Shown here: positions 1 to 5,874 of the stretch, piece after piece
Position numbering within the stretch: position 1 is the first letter of the stretch
Layout of the letters: each line of letters starts with the position of its first letter
Assembly: GCA_903953145.1 (NCBI GenBank)
Contig: CAJBIL010000301.1
Span: 1-5,874 of the forward strand
Length of the DNA stretch: 5,874 bases
Origin: an uncultured beta proteobacterium
GTDB lineage: Bacteria > Pseudomonadota > Gammaproteobacteria > Burkholderiales > Rhodocyclaceae
Direction: 5' to 3'
The notes under the pieces: generated by a model
The model's input: only the letters and a program-made list of their open reading frames with translations
Told to the model about the DNA's origin: nothing
The model's database searches: none
Made by a program: the position numbers and the translations under genes

Positions 1-2038
1 GGGTCTGGCTTTCCGGGTCTGAGGCGGCGAGCACCATGCCCTCGCTCATGCCAAACTTCATTTTGCGTGGCGCGAGGTTAGCCACCATCATCGTCAGCCG
101 GCCGACCAGTTGCGCCGGGTCGTAGGCGGCCTTGATGCCGGCGAAAACCTGCCGCGTACCGAGCGGGCCGATGTCCAGCACGAGGCGCACCAGCTTGTCG
201 GCGCCGTCAACGTGCGAGGCTTCGGCAATGCGCGCGATGCGCAGGTCGACCTTCATGAAATCGTCGATGGCGATATGCGCGCCCGCATCGGCGGCTTGCG
301 CCACCGCATCGGCGGCCGCCTTCTCCTGCTTTTCTGCATGCTTTTGCGGGGCGGGTTGCGGGGTCGGTGCCAGCGAGTCGCGGTTGGCTTCAACCAGCGC
401 GTCCATCTGTTTCTTGTCGATACGGGTCATCAGGTGCTCGTAGGTGTTGATCGCATGGCCGGCGGCCAGCGTAGTGCCTGCGTCGCTCCAGACAAAAGGC
501 GCGACATTGAGGAAGCCTTCAACCTTGGCAACCAGTGCCGGCAACACCGGTTTGAGCAGGATAGCGAGCTGGCGGAAGAGGTTGAGCGCGTTGGTGCAGG
601 CGGCGTGCAGGTCCCCCTCGCGGCCTTCCTGCTTGGCCAGTTCCCAAGGTTTTACGCTATCAACGTACTGGTTGGCGAGATCGGTCAGCGCCATGATTTC
701 ACGGATCGCCTTGCCAAATTCACGACCTTCAAACAACTCCGCGATGCCAGCGCTGCGTTCGCGGATCGCGACAAAGGCGGGTAGTGATTCATCACAAGTG
801 GTCAATTGGCCGGCGAAGCGTTTGACGATAAAGCCGGCCGAGCGGCTGGCGATGTTGACGAACTTGCCGACCAGATCGGAATTGACGCGCGCAATGAAGT
901 CATCAAGGTTGAGGTCGAGATCTTCCATCGTGTTGGAGAGCTTGGCCGCGTAGTAGTAGCGCAGCCATTCCGGGTTGAGCCCTTGTTGCAGGTAGGACTC
1001 GGCGGTGATGAAGGTGCCGCGCGACTTCGACATCTTGGCGCCGTCGACGGTCAGGAAGCCGTGTGCGAAGACCTTGGTCGGTGTGCGAAAGCCCGCGTGT
1101 TCAAGCTCTGCCGGCCAGAACAGCGCGTGGAAGTAGAGGATGTCTTTGCCGATAAAGTGATAGAGCTCGGTCTGCGAGTTGGGACGCCAAAACTCGTCAA
1201 AATCGAGGCCTTTTTTGGCGCACAGATTTTTGAACGAACCCATGTAGCCAATCGGCGCATCGAGCCAGACGTAAAAATATTTGCCCGGTGCATCGGGAAT
1301 CTCGAAGCCAAAATACGGCGCGTCGCGTGAGATGTCCCAGTCGGTCAGGTTGTTTTCGCCGTCAGCGCCGAGCCATTCCTGTAGTTTGTTGGCGGCTTCG
1401 GTTTGCAGACGACTCTCGCCCTGCGTCCAGCGGCGCAAAAATTGCTGGCAGCGCGCATCGGAGAGCTTGAAGAAGTAGTGTTCGGATTGACGCAGTTCAG
1501 GCTTCGCGCCGGAGACGGCCGAATACGGCTCGATCAGGTCGTTCGGCGTGTAAGCCGCGCCGCAGCTTTCGCAGTTGTCGCCGTACTGATCCTTGGCGTG
1601 GCACTTCGGGCATTCGCCCTTGATGAAGCGGTCGGGCAGAAACATCTGCTTGACCGGGTCGTAATACTGTTCGATGGTGCGTTTTTCGATCAGGCCGGCA
1701 GCTTGCAAGCGGGCGTAGATCAGGTTGGCGCAATCGCGCGTCTCCTGCGAGTGCGTGGTGTAGAAATTATCGAAGGCGACATGGAAACCAGCGAAATCGC
1801 GTGAATGCTCGCCATGCACGCGGTCGATCAGCGCTTCGGGCGTGATGCCGTCCTTCTCTGCACGCAGCATGATCGGCGTGCCGTGCGTGTCGTCGGCGCA
1901 GACGTACCAACATTCATTACCGCGCATTTTCTGGAAACGCACCCAGATGTCGGTCTGGATGTATTCGACCAGATGGCCGAGGTGGATGGCGCCGTTGGCG
2001 TAGGGCAGGGCGGAGGTAACGAGAATCTTGCGGGTCAT
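1..2038 (-). CDS. metG: Methionyl-tRNA synthetase, lacking only its extreme C-terminus
   Basis: Charges tRNA(Met) and initiator tRNA with methionine in the cytoplasm, using ATP. Read from the ATG at 2036-2038, the frame stays open for 679 codons to position 2. The N-terminus reads MTRKILVTSALPYANG, followed by the class I HIGH-type motif HLGH at residues 19-22. A CPKC/CESC knuckle (Cys143, 146, 156, 159) matches the zinc-binding cysteines of the E. coli enzyme. The KMSKS loop is at residues 335-339 (bases 1022-1036). An anticodon-binding helical domain follows, then an Ala/Gln/Lys/Pro-rich linker (about 555-588) and an EMAPII/OB-fold tRNA-binding domain starting near DDFMKVDLRI at about 590. 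E. coli MetG is about 677 residues, so probably only 10-20 residues plus the stop lie beyond the left edge. The start is chosen by family alignment; the bases before it (GACTGCTTCC) give no clear Shine-Dalgarno. It is divergent from mrp. The identification is very secure. Confidence 0.97.
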   Translation of the reverse strand, partial: MTRKILVTSALPYANGAIHLGHLVEYIQTDIWVRFQKMRGNECWYVCADDTHGTPIMLRAEKDGITPEALIDRVHGEHSRDFAGFHVAFDNFYTTHSQETRDCANLIYARLQAAGLIEKRTIEQYYDPVKQMFLPDRFIKGECPKCHAKDQYGDNCESCGAAYTPNDLIEPYSAVSGAKPELRQSEHYFFKLSDARCQQFLRRWTQGESRLQTEAANKLQEWLGADGENNLTDWDISRDAPYFGFEIPDAPGKYFYVWLDAPIGYMGSFKNLCAKKGLDFDEFWRPNSQTELYHFIGKDILYFHALFWPAELEHAGFRTPTKVFAHGFLTVDGAKMSKSRGTFITAESYLQQGLNPEWLRYYYAAKLSNTMEDLDLNLDDFIARVNSDLVGKFVNIASRSAGFIVKRFAGQLTTCDESLPAFVAIRERSAGIAELFEGREFGKAIREIMALTDLANQYVDSVKPWELAKQEGREGDLHAACTNALNLFRQLAILLKPVLPALVAKVEGFLNVAPFVWSDAGTTLAAGHAINTYEHLMTRIDKKQMDALVEANRDSLAPTPQPAPQKHAEKQEKAAADAVAQAADAGAHIAIDDFMKVDLRIARIAEASHVDGADKLVRLVLDIGPLGTRQVFAGIKAAYDPAQLVGRLTMMVANLAPRKMKFGMSEGMVLAASDPESQT

Positions 2039-2079
2039 GGAAGCAGTCGTAGGGCGTTTGCACTTGCGGCGAAGTTTGC

Positions 2080-2085
2080 ATTCTA
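2080..2085 (-). promoter_or_regulatory. Possible -10 box for metG inside a small dyad
   Basis: On the minus strand this reads TAGAAT, five of six matches to TATAAT, and lies 41 bases before the metG start codon. No convincing -35 hexamer is seen 16-18 bases upstream. The box is the loop of a perfect dyad, TTTGC (2075-2079) and GCAAA (2086-2090), which could be an operator or chance. Assignment rests on position and hexamer similarity only. Confidence 0.35.
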
Positions 2086-2144
2086 GCAAAGTGCGGTCAG
2101 CCGGGTTTTCAGTTAAACTGGAGTGAATTACTCGGGTATCTTTC

Positions 2145-2150
2145 AAGGAG
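2145..2150 (+). promoter_or_regulatory. Ribosome binding site of mrp
   Basis: AAGGAG ends six bases before the ATG at 2157. It is the only strong Shine-Dalgarno sequence among the gene starts in this window. It fixes the mrp start at 2157 and suggests that mrp is well translated. Confidence 0.85.
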
Positions 2151-2156
2151 CAACAA

Positions 2157-3248
2157 ATGGCGGTGACGATAGAGGTTGTAAAGGCGGCGTTGGCAGCGTT
2201 GATCGATCCTAATACGGCAAAAGATTACGTTTCCGGTCGCTCGGCAAAAAATATCAAGATCGAGGGTGATGACGTTTCCCTCGACATTGAGTTGGGTTAT
2301 CCGGCCAAGACGCAGATCGACGGCATTCGCCGTGCAGTCATTGCGCAACTCAGGACGATCCCGGGGATCGGCAACATCAGCGCCAACGTGATGGTCAACA
2401 TTCTTTCGCACACCGTGCAGCGTGGCTTGAAGCCAATGCCCGGCGTCAAAAATATTATTGCCGTAGCTTCTGGCAAAGGCGGTGTCGGCAAGAGTACGAC
2501 AGCGGTCAATCTGGCGCTGGCGCTGGCACAGGAAGGCGCCACCGTTGGCCTGCTCGACGCCGATATTTATGGCCCTTCGCAACCGCAGATGCTTGGTCTG
2601 ACTGGCCAGCAACCGCAGTCGACGGATGGCAATTCGATGGAGCCGCTGGAGGCTTATGGTTTGCAGGCGATGTCGATTGGTTTCATGATTGACGTTGATT
2701 CGCCGATGGTCTGGCGTGGCCCGATGGTGACGCAGGCGCTGGAGCAATTGCTTAACCAGACGGCCTGGCGTGACCTCGACTATCTGGTCGTTGATATGCC
2801 GCCAGGTACCGGCGATACGCAGTTGACGCTGGCGCAGAAGGTGCCGGTGACCGGCGCCGTGATCGTTACCACGCCGCAGGATATCGCCCTGATCGATGCG
2901 CGCAAGGGCTTGAAGATGTTTGAGAAAGTCGGGATTCCGATTCTCGGCATCATCGAAAACATGAGCATTCATATTTGCTCGAAATGCGGTAACGAAGAGC
3001 ACATTTTCGGCCACGGTGGTGGCGAGCAGATGTGCAAGGATTACGACATGGAGCTGCTCGGCTCGTTGCCGCTGGAGTTGTCGATCCGCGAACTGGCCGA
3101 CGCCGGCAAGCCGACCGTGGTTGGCGCGCCGGAGTCACGTGCGGCAGATATCTACCGGACGATTGCCCGGCGTCTGGCCGTCAAAGTGGCTGAGCGCGCC
3201 AAGGATATGAGCAACAAGTTCCCAAGTATCGTGGTGCAAAATACTTGA
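2157..3248 (+). CDS. mrp: Mrp/ApbC/NBP35-family iron-sulfur cluster carrier ATPase
   Basis: Cytoplasmic P-loop protein of the MRP/MinD class. Family members bind a [4Fe-4S] cluster, probably bridging a dimer, and pass it to apo-proteins. The 363 residues compare well with about 369 for E. coli Mrp. Residues 1 to about 90 form a MIP18/DUF59-type domain (DPNTAKDYVSGRSAKNI). The deviant Walker A GKGGVGKST spans 106-114 with both characteristic lysines (107 and 112). LLDADIYGPSQPQMLG follows at about 132-147, and VVDMPPGTGD at about 211-220 corresponds to the Walker B/switch region. The cluster-binding CxxC is Cys274-Ser-Lys-Cys277, in the NMSIHICSKCG context typical of this family; Cys293 is the only other cysteine. 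The start is supported by AAGGAG six bases upstream. Its head-to-head position with metG matches the E. coli arrangement. The name apbC is used for the same gene in Salmonella. The identity of the client proteins cannot be read from the sequence. Confidence 0.96.
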   Translation: MAVTIEVVKAALAALIDPNTAKDYVSGRSAKNIKIEGDDVSLDIELGYPAKTQIDGIRRAVIAQLRTIPGIGNISANVMVNILSHTVQRGLKPMPGVKNIIAVASGKGGVGKSTTAVNLALALAQEGATVGLLDADIYGPSQPQMLGLTGQQPQSTDGNSMEPLEAYGLQAMSIGFMIDVDSPMVWRGPMVTQALEQLLNQTAWRDLDYLVVDMPPGTGDTQLTLAQKVPVTGAVIVTTPQDIALIDARKGLKMFEKVGIPILGIIENMSIHICSKCGNEEHIFGHGGGEQMCKDYDMELLGSLPLELSIRELADAGKPTVVGAPESRAADIYRTIARRLAVKVAERAKDMSNKFPSIVVQNT

Positions 3249-3362
3249 GCATCTGGCTGTGAGGTAATGGATTCGGGCTTTTGCAAGGTGGTGCCTCTGT
3301 GGCCCAATGTTGGCGCGGGTCTTCAGAGGTGCTTGAGCTAGATCGCCTATCCATGCGCCTTG

Positions 3363-3433
3363 CAGCCCTGTTTTGTTTTACCGTCGGATAATCGCACAGC
3401 CGTTCTGAGTGCTTGTCGCGACGGTCAGGGCTG
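3363..3433. repeat. Compound inverted repeat with a T-rich side bulge
   Basis: The right arm, 3419-3433, is one uninterrupted 15-base stretch (CGACGGTCAGGGCTG). Its complement is split on the left into CAGCCCTG (3363-3370) and ACCGTCG (3380-3386), separated by the nine bases TTTTGTTTT. All 15 pairs are Watson-Crick. The 32-base loop (3387-3418) can form a further small stem, GCAC (3394-3397) with GTGC (3409-3412), continued by AG/CT across a two-base bulge. It ends eight bases before the TTGACA at 3442. Possible roles are an operator, the stem of a transcript, or a footprint of an insertion into a once continuous dyad. Confidence 0.5.
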
Positions 3434-3441
3434 AAACATTG

Positions 3442-3465
3442 TTGACACGACTTTCGCGTTAAAAT
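3442..3465 (+). promoter_or_regulatory. Probable promoter region of dcd, with atypical spacing
   Basis: TTAAAAT at 3459-3465 contains TAAAAT, five of six matches to the -10 consensus. A perfect TTGACA (-35 consensus) sits at 3442-3447, but the gap to TAAAAT is only 12 bases instead of 16-18. Either the -10 is used with a poor -35 (TTGTTG at 3439-3444, 15-base spacing) or the TTGACA is not a functional -35. Position, 37 bases before the dcd ATG, favours a promoter here. Confidence 0.4.
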
Positions 3466-3489
3466 GCTCGCCTTTATTTAACGCTCTCC

Positions 3490-3495
3490 GGGTGA
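3490..3495 (+). promoter_or_regulatory. Weak ribosome binding site of dcd
   Basis: GGGTGA, complementary to part of the 16S rRNA tail, ends six bases before the ATG at 3502. It supports that start, which also gives the expected N-terminus MSIKSDKWIRRMAEQHGMI. Confidence 0.55.
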
Positions 3496-3501
3496 CCAGC
3501 A

Positions 3502-4068
3502 ATGTCCATCAAATCTGATAAGTGGATCCGCCGCATGGCGGAGCAGCACGGCATGATCGATCCTTTCGAGCCGAATCAGGTGCGCGAAATCGATGGCCGG
3601 AAAATCGTTTCCTACGGCACGTCGAGCTATGGCTACGATATTCGCTGCTCGAACGAATTCAAGCTGTTCACCAACATCAACTCAACGATTGTTGATCCGA
3701 AAAACTTCGACCCGAATTCATTCGTCGAGGTAAATAACGATTTCTGCATCATCCCGCCGAACTCGTTCGCACTGGCACGCACCGTCGAATACTTCCGCAT
3801 CCCACGCAGTGTGCTGACTGTTTGTCTCGGCAAAAGCACCTATGCGCGCTGCGGCATCATCGTCAACGTCACGCCGTTTGAACCCGAGTGGGAAGGCTAC
3901 GTGACGCTCGAGTTCTCGAACACCACGCCGCTACCCGCCAAGATCTACGCCAACGAAGGCATTGCACAAGTGCTCTTCTTTGAGTCCGACGAAGAATGCG
4001 AAACCTCGTACAAGGATCGTGGCGGCAAGTACCAGGGGCAGACCGGCGTTACCCTTCCAAAAATCTGA
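3502..4068 (+). CDS. dcd: dCTP deaminase
   Basis: Deaminates dCTP to dUTP in the cytoplasm. dUTPase then makes dUMP, the precursor of dTTP; this is the main dUMP route in many Gram-negative bacteria. The 188 residues fit the homotrimeric dUTPase-fold family (E. coli Dcd is 193). Visible landmarks are SSYGYDIRCSNEFKLF (41-56), GKSTYARCGI (110-119) and VTPFEPEWEGYVTLEFSN (123-140). By alignment with E. coli Dcd (Ser111, Arg115, Glu138), the active-site residues are Ser112, Arg116 and the catalytic Glu137. The C-terminal KYQGQTGVTLPKI is the glycine-containing lid that closes over the nucleotide. The deaminase glutamate and close match to the proteobacterial Dcd type favour this over a plain dUTPase. 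A fused deaminase-dUTPase as in some archaea and Gram-positives is less likely. It stands alone: 253 bases after mrp, with a palindromic repeat starting directly behind its stop. Confidence 0.96.
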   Translation: MSIKSDKWIRRMAEQHGMIDPFEPNQVREIDGRKIVSYGTSSYGYDIRCSNEFKLFTNINSTIVDPKNFDPNSFVEVNNDFCIIPPNSFALARTVEYFRIPRSVLTVCLGKSTYARCGIIVNVTPFEPEWEGYVTLEFSNTTPLPAKIYANEGIAQVLFFESDEECETSYKDRGGKYQGQTGVTLPKI

Positions 4069-4069
4069 C

Positions 4070-4193
4070 CTCTTTCGACACAGAGATCACCGTGGCCCAA
4101 GGCCAGGCTTCGCGCAGACACAGAGCGCACAGAGAACCATCGAAATGGTTTTCTCCGTGTTCTCTGTATCTCCGTGTCCTCTGTGTTAAAGGC
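4070..4193. repeat. Long imperfect palindrome built of ACACAGAG / CTCYGTGT octamers
   Basis: The left arm carries ACACAGAG at 4078 and 4118 and GCACAGAG at 4127. The right arm carries CTCCGTGT (4153, 4170), CTCTGTAT (4162) and CTCTGTGT (4179), spaced 9, 8 and 9 bases apart. Folded on itself, 4116-4140 pairs in register with 4145-4169 around a CGAA tetraloop (21 of 25 positions, three of them G-T). The outer stretch 4078-4094 pairs with 4170-4186 (13 of 17). A block of about 21 bases (4095-4115, including GGCCCAAGGCC) is extra on the left. Beyond the octamers, TTT at the left faces AAA at the right. No coding frame is plausible. It begins within a few bases of the dcd stop and fills most of the gap to the decarboxylase. 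It resembles REP/MITE-like intergenic repeats; the central AACCAT-CGAA-ATGGTTTT could act as a weak terminator for dcd. Confidence 0.75.
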
Positions 4194-4201
4194 GGTTAAC
4201 C
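4194..4201. repeat. Perfect 8-base palindrome GGTTAACC before the decarboxylase
   Basis: A self-complementary octamer lies just outside the right end of the large palindromic repeat and 18 bases before the decarboxylase start codon. It might be part of the repeat's flank or a regulator half-site pair, or simply chance. No good -35/-10 pair is visible between the repeat and the start codon. Confidence 0.25.
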
Positions 4202-4219
4202 ACTATTGCAGGTTCAATC

Positions 4220-5874
4220 ATGCGCTTCCATTTTCCCGTCATCATCATCGACGAAGACTTCCGTTCGGAGAACGCCAGCGGGCTTGGCATTCGTGCGCTT
4301 ACCGAGGCGATTGAGAAGGAGGGCATGGAGGTGCTGGGCGTTACCAGTTATGGCGACCTGACCTCATTTGCGCAGCAGCAGAGCCGTGCTTCGGCGTTCA
4401 TTCTGTCGATTGACGATGAGGAGTTCAGCATCGATGAAGCGGACAAAACGATTGCTGAATTACGTGCCTTCGTGAAGGAAATCCGCTGCCGCAACGAGGA
4501 TATTCCGATCTTCCTGTACGGCGAGACGCGCACCTCGCGCCACATCCCGAACGACGTGCTGCGCGAGCTGCACGGCTTCATCCACATGTTCGAGGACACG
4601 CCCGAGTTCATCGGCCGCTACGTTGTGCGCGAGGCGAAGACCTACCTGAAGAGCGTACCGCCGCCCTTCTTCCGCGCGTTGACGCATTACGCCTCGGACG
4701 GCTCGTATTCGTGGCACTGCCCCGGCCATTCGGGCGGCGTCGCCTTCCTGAAGAGCCCGGTCGGGCAGATGTTCCACCAGTTTTTTGGTGAGAACATGCT
4801 GCGCGCCGACGTCTGCAATGCGGTTGAGGAACTCGGCCAGCTGCTTGATCACACCGGCCCGGTTGCTGCCTCCGAGCGCAACGCGGCGCGCATCTTCAAC
4901 GCCGATCACCTCTATTTCGTCACCAACGGCACGTCAACGTCGAACAAGATCGTCTGGCACTCGACCGTCGCGCCGGGCGACATCGTGGTGGTGGATCGCA
5001 ACTGCCATAAATCAGTGCTGCATTCGATCATCATGACCGGCGCCGTGCCGGTGTTCCTGATGCCGACGCGCAACCACTACGGCATTATCGGCCCGATCCC
5101 GAAAGAGGAATTCCTCTGGGAAAACATCCAGAAGAAGATTGCTGCCCATCCCTTTGCCCGCGATGTGAAAGCCAAGCCGCGCGTGCTGACCATTACGCAG
5201 AGCACCTACGACGGTATTCTTTATAACGTTGAGGAAATCAAGGAGTTGCTCGACGGCAAGATTGATACGCTGCATTTCGACGAAGCCTGGCTGCCGCATG
5301 CCGCCTTCCACGATTTCTACGGCGATTACCACGCGATTGGCGCCGACCGTCCGCGTTGCAAGGAGTCGATGATCTTCTCGACGCAATCAACGCATAAATT
5401 GCTGGCTGGTTTGTCGCAGGCGTCGCAGATCCTCGTGCAGAACTCCGAAGGCCGCGAACTCGACCGCGATATTTTCAACGAGGCTTATTTGATGCACACC
5501 TCAACCTCGCCGCAGTACGCGATCATCGCCTCGTGCGACGTCGCAGCAGCGATGATGGAAGCACCGGCCGGCACCGCGCTGGTTGAAGAGTCGATTGCCG
5601 AGGCGCTTGATTTTCGCCGTGCCATGCGCAAGGTCGATGAAGAATGGGGCGCCGACTGGTGGTTCAAGGTCTGGGGGCCGGACGATCTTTCGGAAGAAGG
5701 CATCGAGGAGCGCGAAGCTTGGATGCTCAAGCCGGGTGAGCGCTGGCATGGCTTCGGCATGCTGGCCGAAGGCTTCAACATGCTCGACCCGATCAAGGCC
5801 ACCGTCATCACCCCGGGCCTCGACGTCGATGGCGACTTCTCCGACGTGTTCGGCATCCCGGCGGCGATCGTCAC
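4220..5874 (+). CDS. PLP-dependent Orn/Lys/Arg decarboxylase, probably arginine-type; C-terminus outside window
   Basis: Fold-type I cytoplasmic decarboxylase of the AdiA/LdcI/SpeC group, converting a basic amino acid to its polyamine (agmatine, cadaverine or putrescine) and CO2. The ATG at 4220 gives MRFHFPVIIIDEDFRSENAS, a typical start of the N-terminal response-regulator-like wing domain (about 1-125). Upstream there is only a weak AGG, seven bases away. The large PLP domain shows WHCPGHSGG (165-173), TNGTSTSNK (235-243), DRNCHKS (259-265), STYDG (328-332), HFDEAW (352-357) and the cofactor lysine Lys393 in QSTHK. HFDEAW and the position of the lysine (386 in AdiA) resemble arginine decarboxylase AdiA, whereas TQSTHKLLA resembles lysine decarboxylase LdcI, so the substrate is not settled. 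The frame is open for 551 codons; relatives have about 710-755, so roughly 150-200 residues, including the small C-terminal domain, are missing. Polyamine synthesis or acid resistance are the likely roles. Both the family and the intact frame are secure. Confidence 0.93.
   Translation, partial: MRFHFPVIIIDEDFRSENASGLGIRALTEAIEKEGMEVLGVTSYGDLTSFAQQQSRASAFILSIDDEEFSIDEADKTIAELRAFVKEIRCRNEDIPIFLYGETRTSRHIPNDVLRELHGFIHMFEDTPEFIGRYVVREAKTYLKSVPPPFFRALTHYASDGSYSWHCPGHSGGVAFLKSPVGQMFHQFFGENMLRADVCNAVEELGQLLDHTGPVAASERNAARIFNADHLYFVTNGTSTSNKIVWHSTVAPGDIVVVDRNCHKSVLHSIIMTGAVPVFLMPTRNHYGIIGPIPKEEFLWENIQKKIAAHPFARDVKAKPRVLTITQSTYDGILYNVEEIKELLDGKIDTLHFDEAWLPHAAFHDFYGDYHAIGADRPRCKESMIFSTQSTHKLLAGLSQASQILVQNSEGRELDRDIFNEAYLMHTSTSPQYAIIASCDVAAAMMEAPAGTALVEESIAEALDFRRAMRKVDEEWGADWWFKVWGPDDLSEEGIEEREAWMLKPGERWHGFGMLAEGFNMLDPIKATVITPGLDVDGDFSDVFGIPAAIV

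Larger units (their letters stand above)
3249..3501. other. Non-coding mrp-dcd gap with nested inverted repeats
   Basis: No convincing coding frame is present. The gap holds several dyads: TGCAAGG (3282-3288) with CCTTGCA (3358-3364), CCTCTG (3294-3299) with CAGAGG (3324-3329), and the compound dyad at 3363-3433 listed separately. The T-rich tract TTTTGTTTT lies at 3371-3379. There is no classic terminator (GC-rich stem directly followed by a T-run) right after the mrp stop. The dcd promoter should lie in the last 80 bases. Whether the region encodes a leader, a small RNA or nothing is unknown. Confidence 0.6.

Noticed and set aside
110..784. 224-codon open frame on the plus strand, with others at 806-1330 and 1403-1804
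   Set aside because: All are antisense to metG, whose motifs and continuous frame are secure. The predicted products are low-complexity and show no family signature.
2109..3014. 301-codon open frame on the minus strand opposite mrp
   Set aside because: It lies antisense to a clearly recognised gene. Its product is rich in Arg, His, Gln and Asn with no recognisable domain, as expected for the shadow of a coding strand with biased codon use.
3249..3501. tRNA or known riboswitch in the mrp-dcd gap
   Set aside because: The dyads do not fit a cloverleaf with a T-arm GTTCRA motif or CCA end, and I recognise no riboswitch consensus.
4078..4186. CRISPR-like array of short repeats
   Set aside because: The units are only eight bases, are spaced 8-9 bases apart in the right arm with no room for spacers, and are inverted between the two arms. 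No cas gene is nearby.
3962..4199. Small open frames running from the end of dcd across the palindromic repeat
   Set aside because: They start inside dcd in other frames, and their codons simply run through the repeat. There is no ribosome binding site and no plausible product.
4460..4909. 149-codon minus-strand frame, with others at 5012-5386 and 5485-5874
   Set aside because: They lie opposite the decarboxylase, which has an intact frame and conserved PLP motifs. They are codon-bias shadows.

Overview
The window is a compact stretch of bacterial chromosome holding four protein genes, all housekeeping or core-metabolic in type. The protein sequences and gene order suggest a betaproteobacterium, probably of the Rhodocyclales (Dechloromonas/Azoarcus-like). 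This assignment rests on recalled family resemblance and synteny, not on a search. I see no phage, transposase, CRISPR or RNA gene. No frameshift was found in codon-by-codon reading of metG, nor in the reading of the other three genes.

Layout: (1) 1-2038, minus strand: metG, methionyl-tRNA synthetase, complete except for the last few residues, which lie beyond the left edge. (2) 2039-2156: a 118-base divergent promoter region. (3) 2157-3248, plus: mrp/apbC, a P-loop iron-sulfur cluster carrier. The head-to-head metG/mrp pair is also found in Escherichia coli, where mrp was named for its position next to metG. (4) 3249-3501: a 253-base gap with no gene but several inverted repeats. (5) 3502-4068, plus: dcd, dCTP deaminase. 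(6) 4069-4219: a gap almost filled by a long imperfect palindrome made of ACACAGAG-type octamers and their complements. (7) 4220-5874, plus: a PLP-dependent Orn/Lys/Arg decarboxylase, probably arginine-type, cut by the right edge after residue 551.

The genes serve different processes: tRNA charging, Fe-S cluster delivery, dUTP/dTTP supply, and amino-acid decarboxylation leading to polyamines or pH control. The gaps of 118, 253 and 151 bases argue for mostly separate transcription units rather than one operon.

No new defence or mobile system is visible. The parts worth a second look are non-coding: the palindromic repeat right behind dcd, and the nested dyads with a T-rich tract between mrp and dcd.
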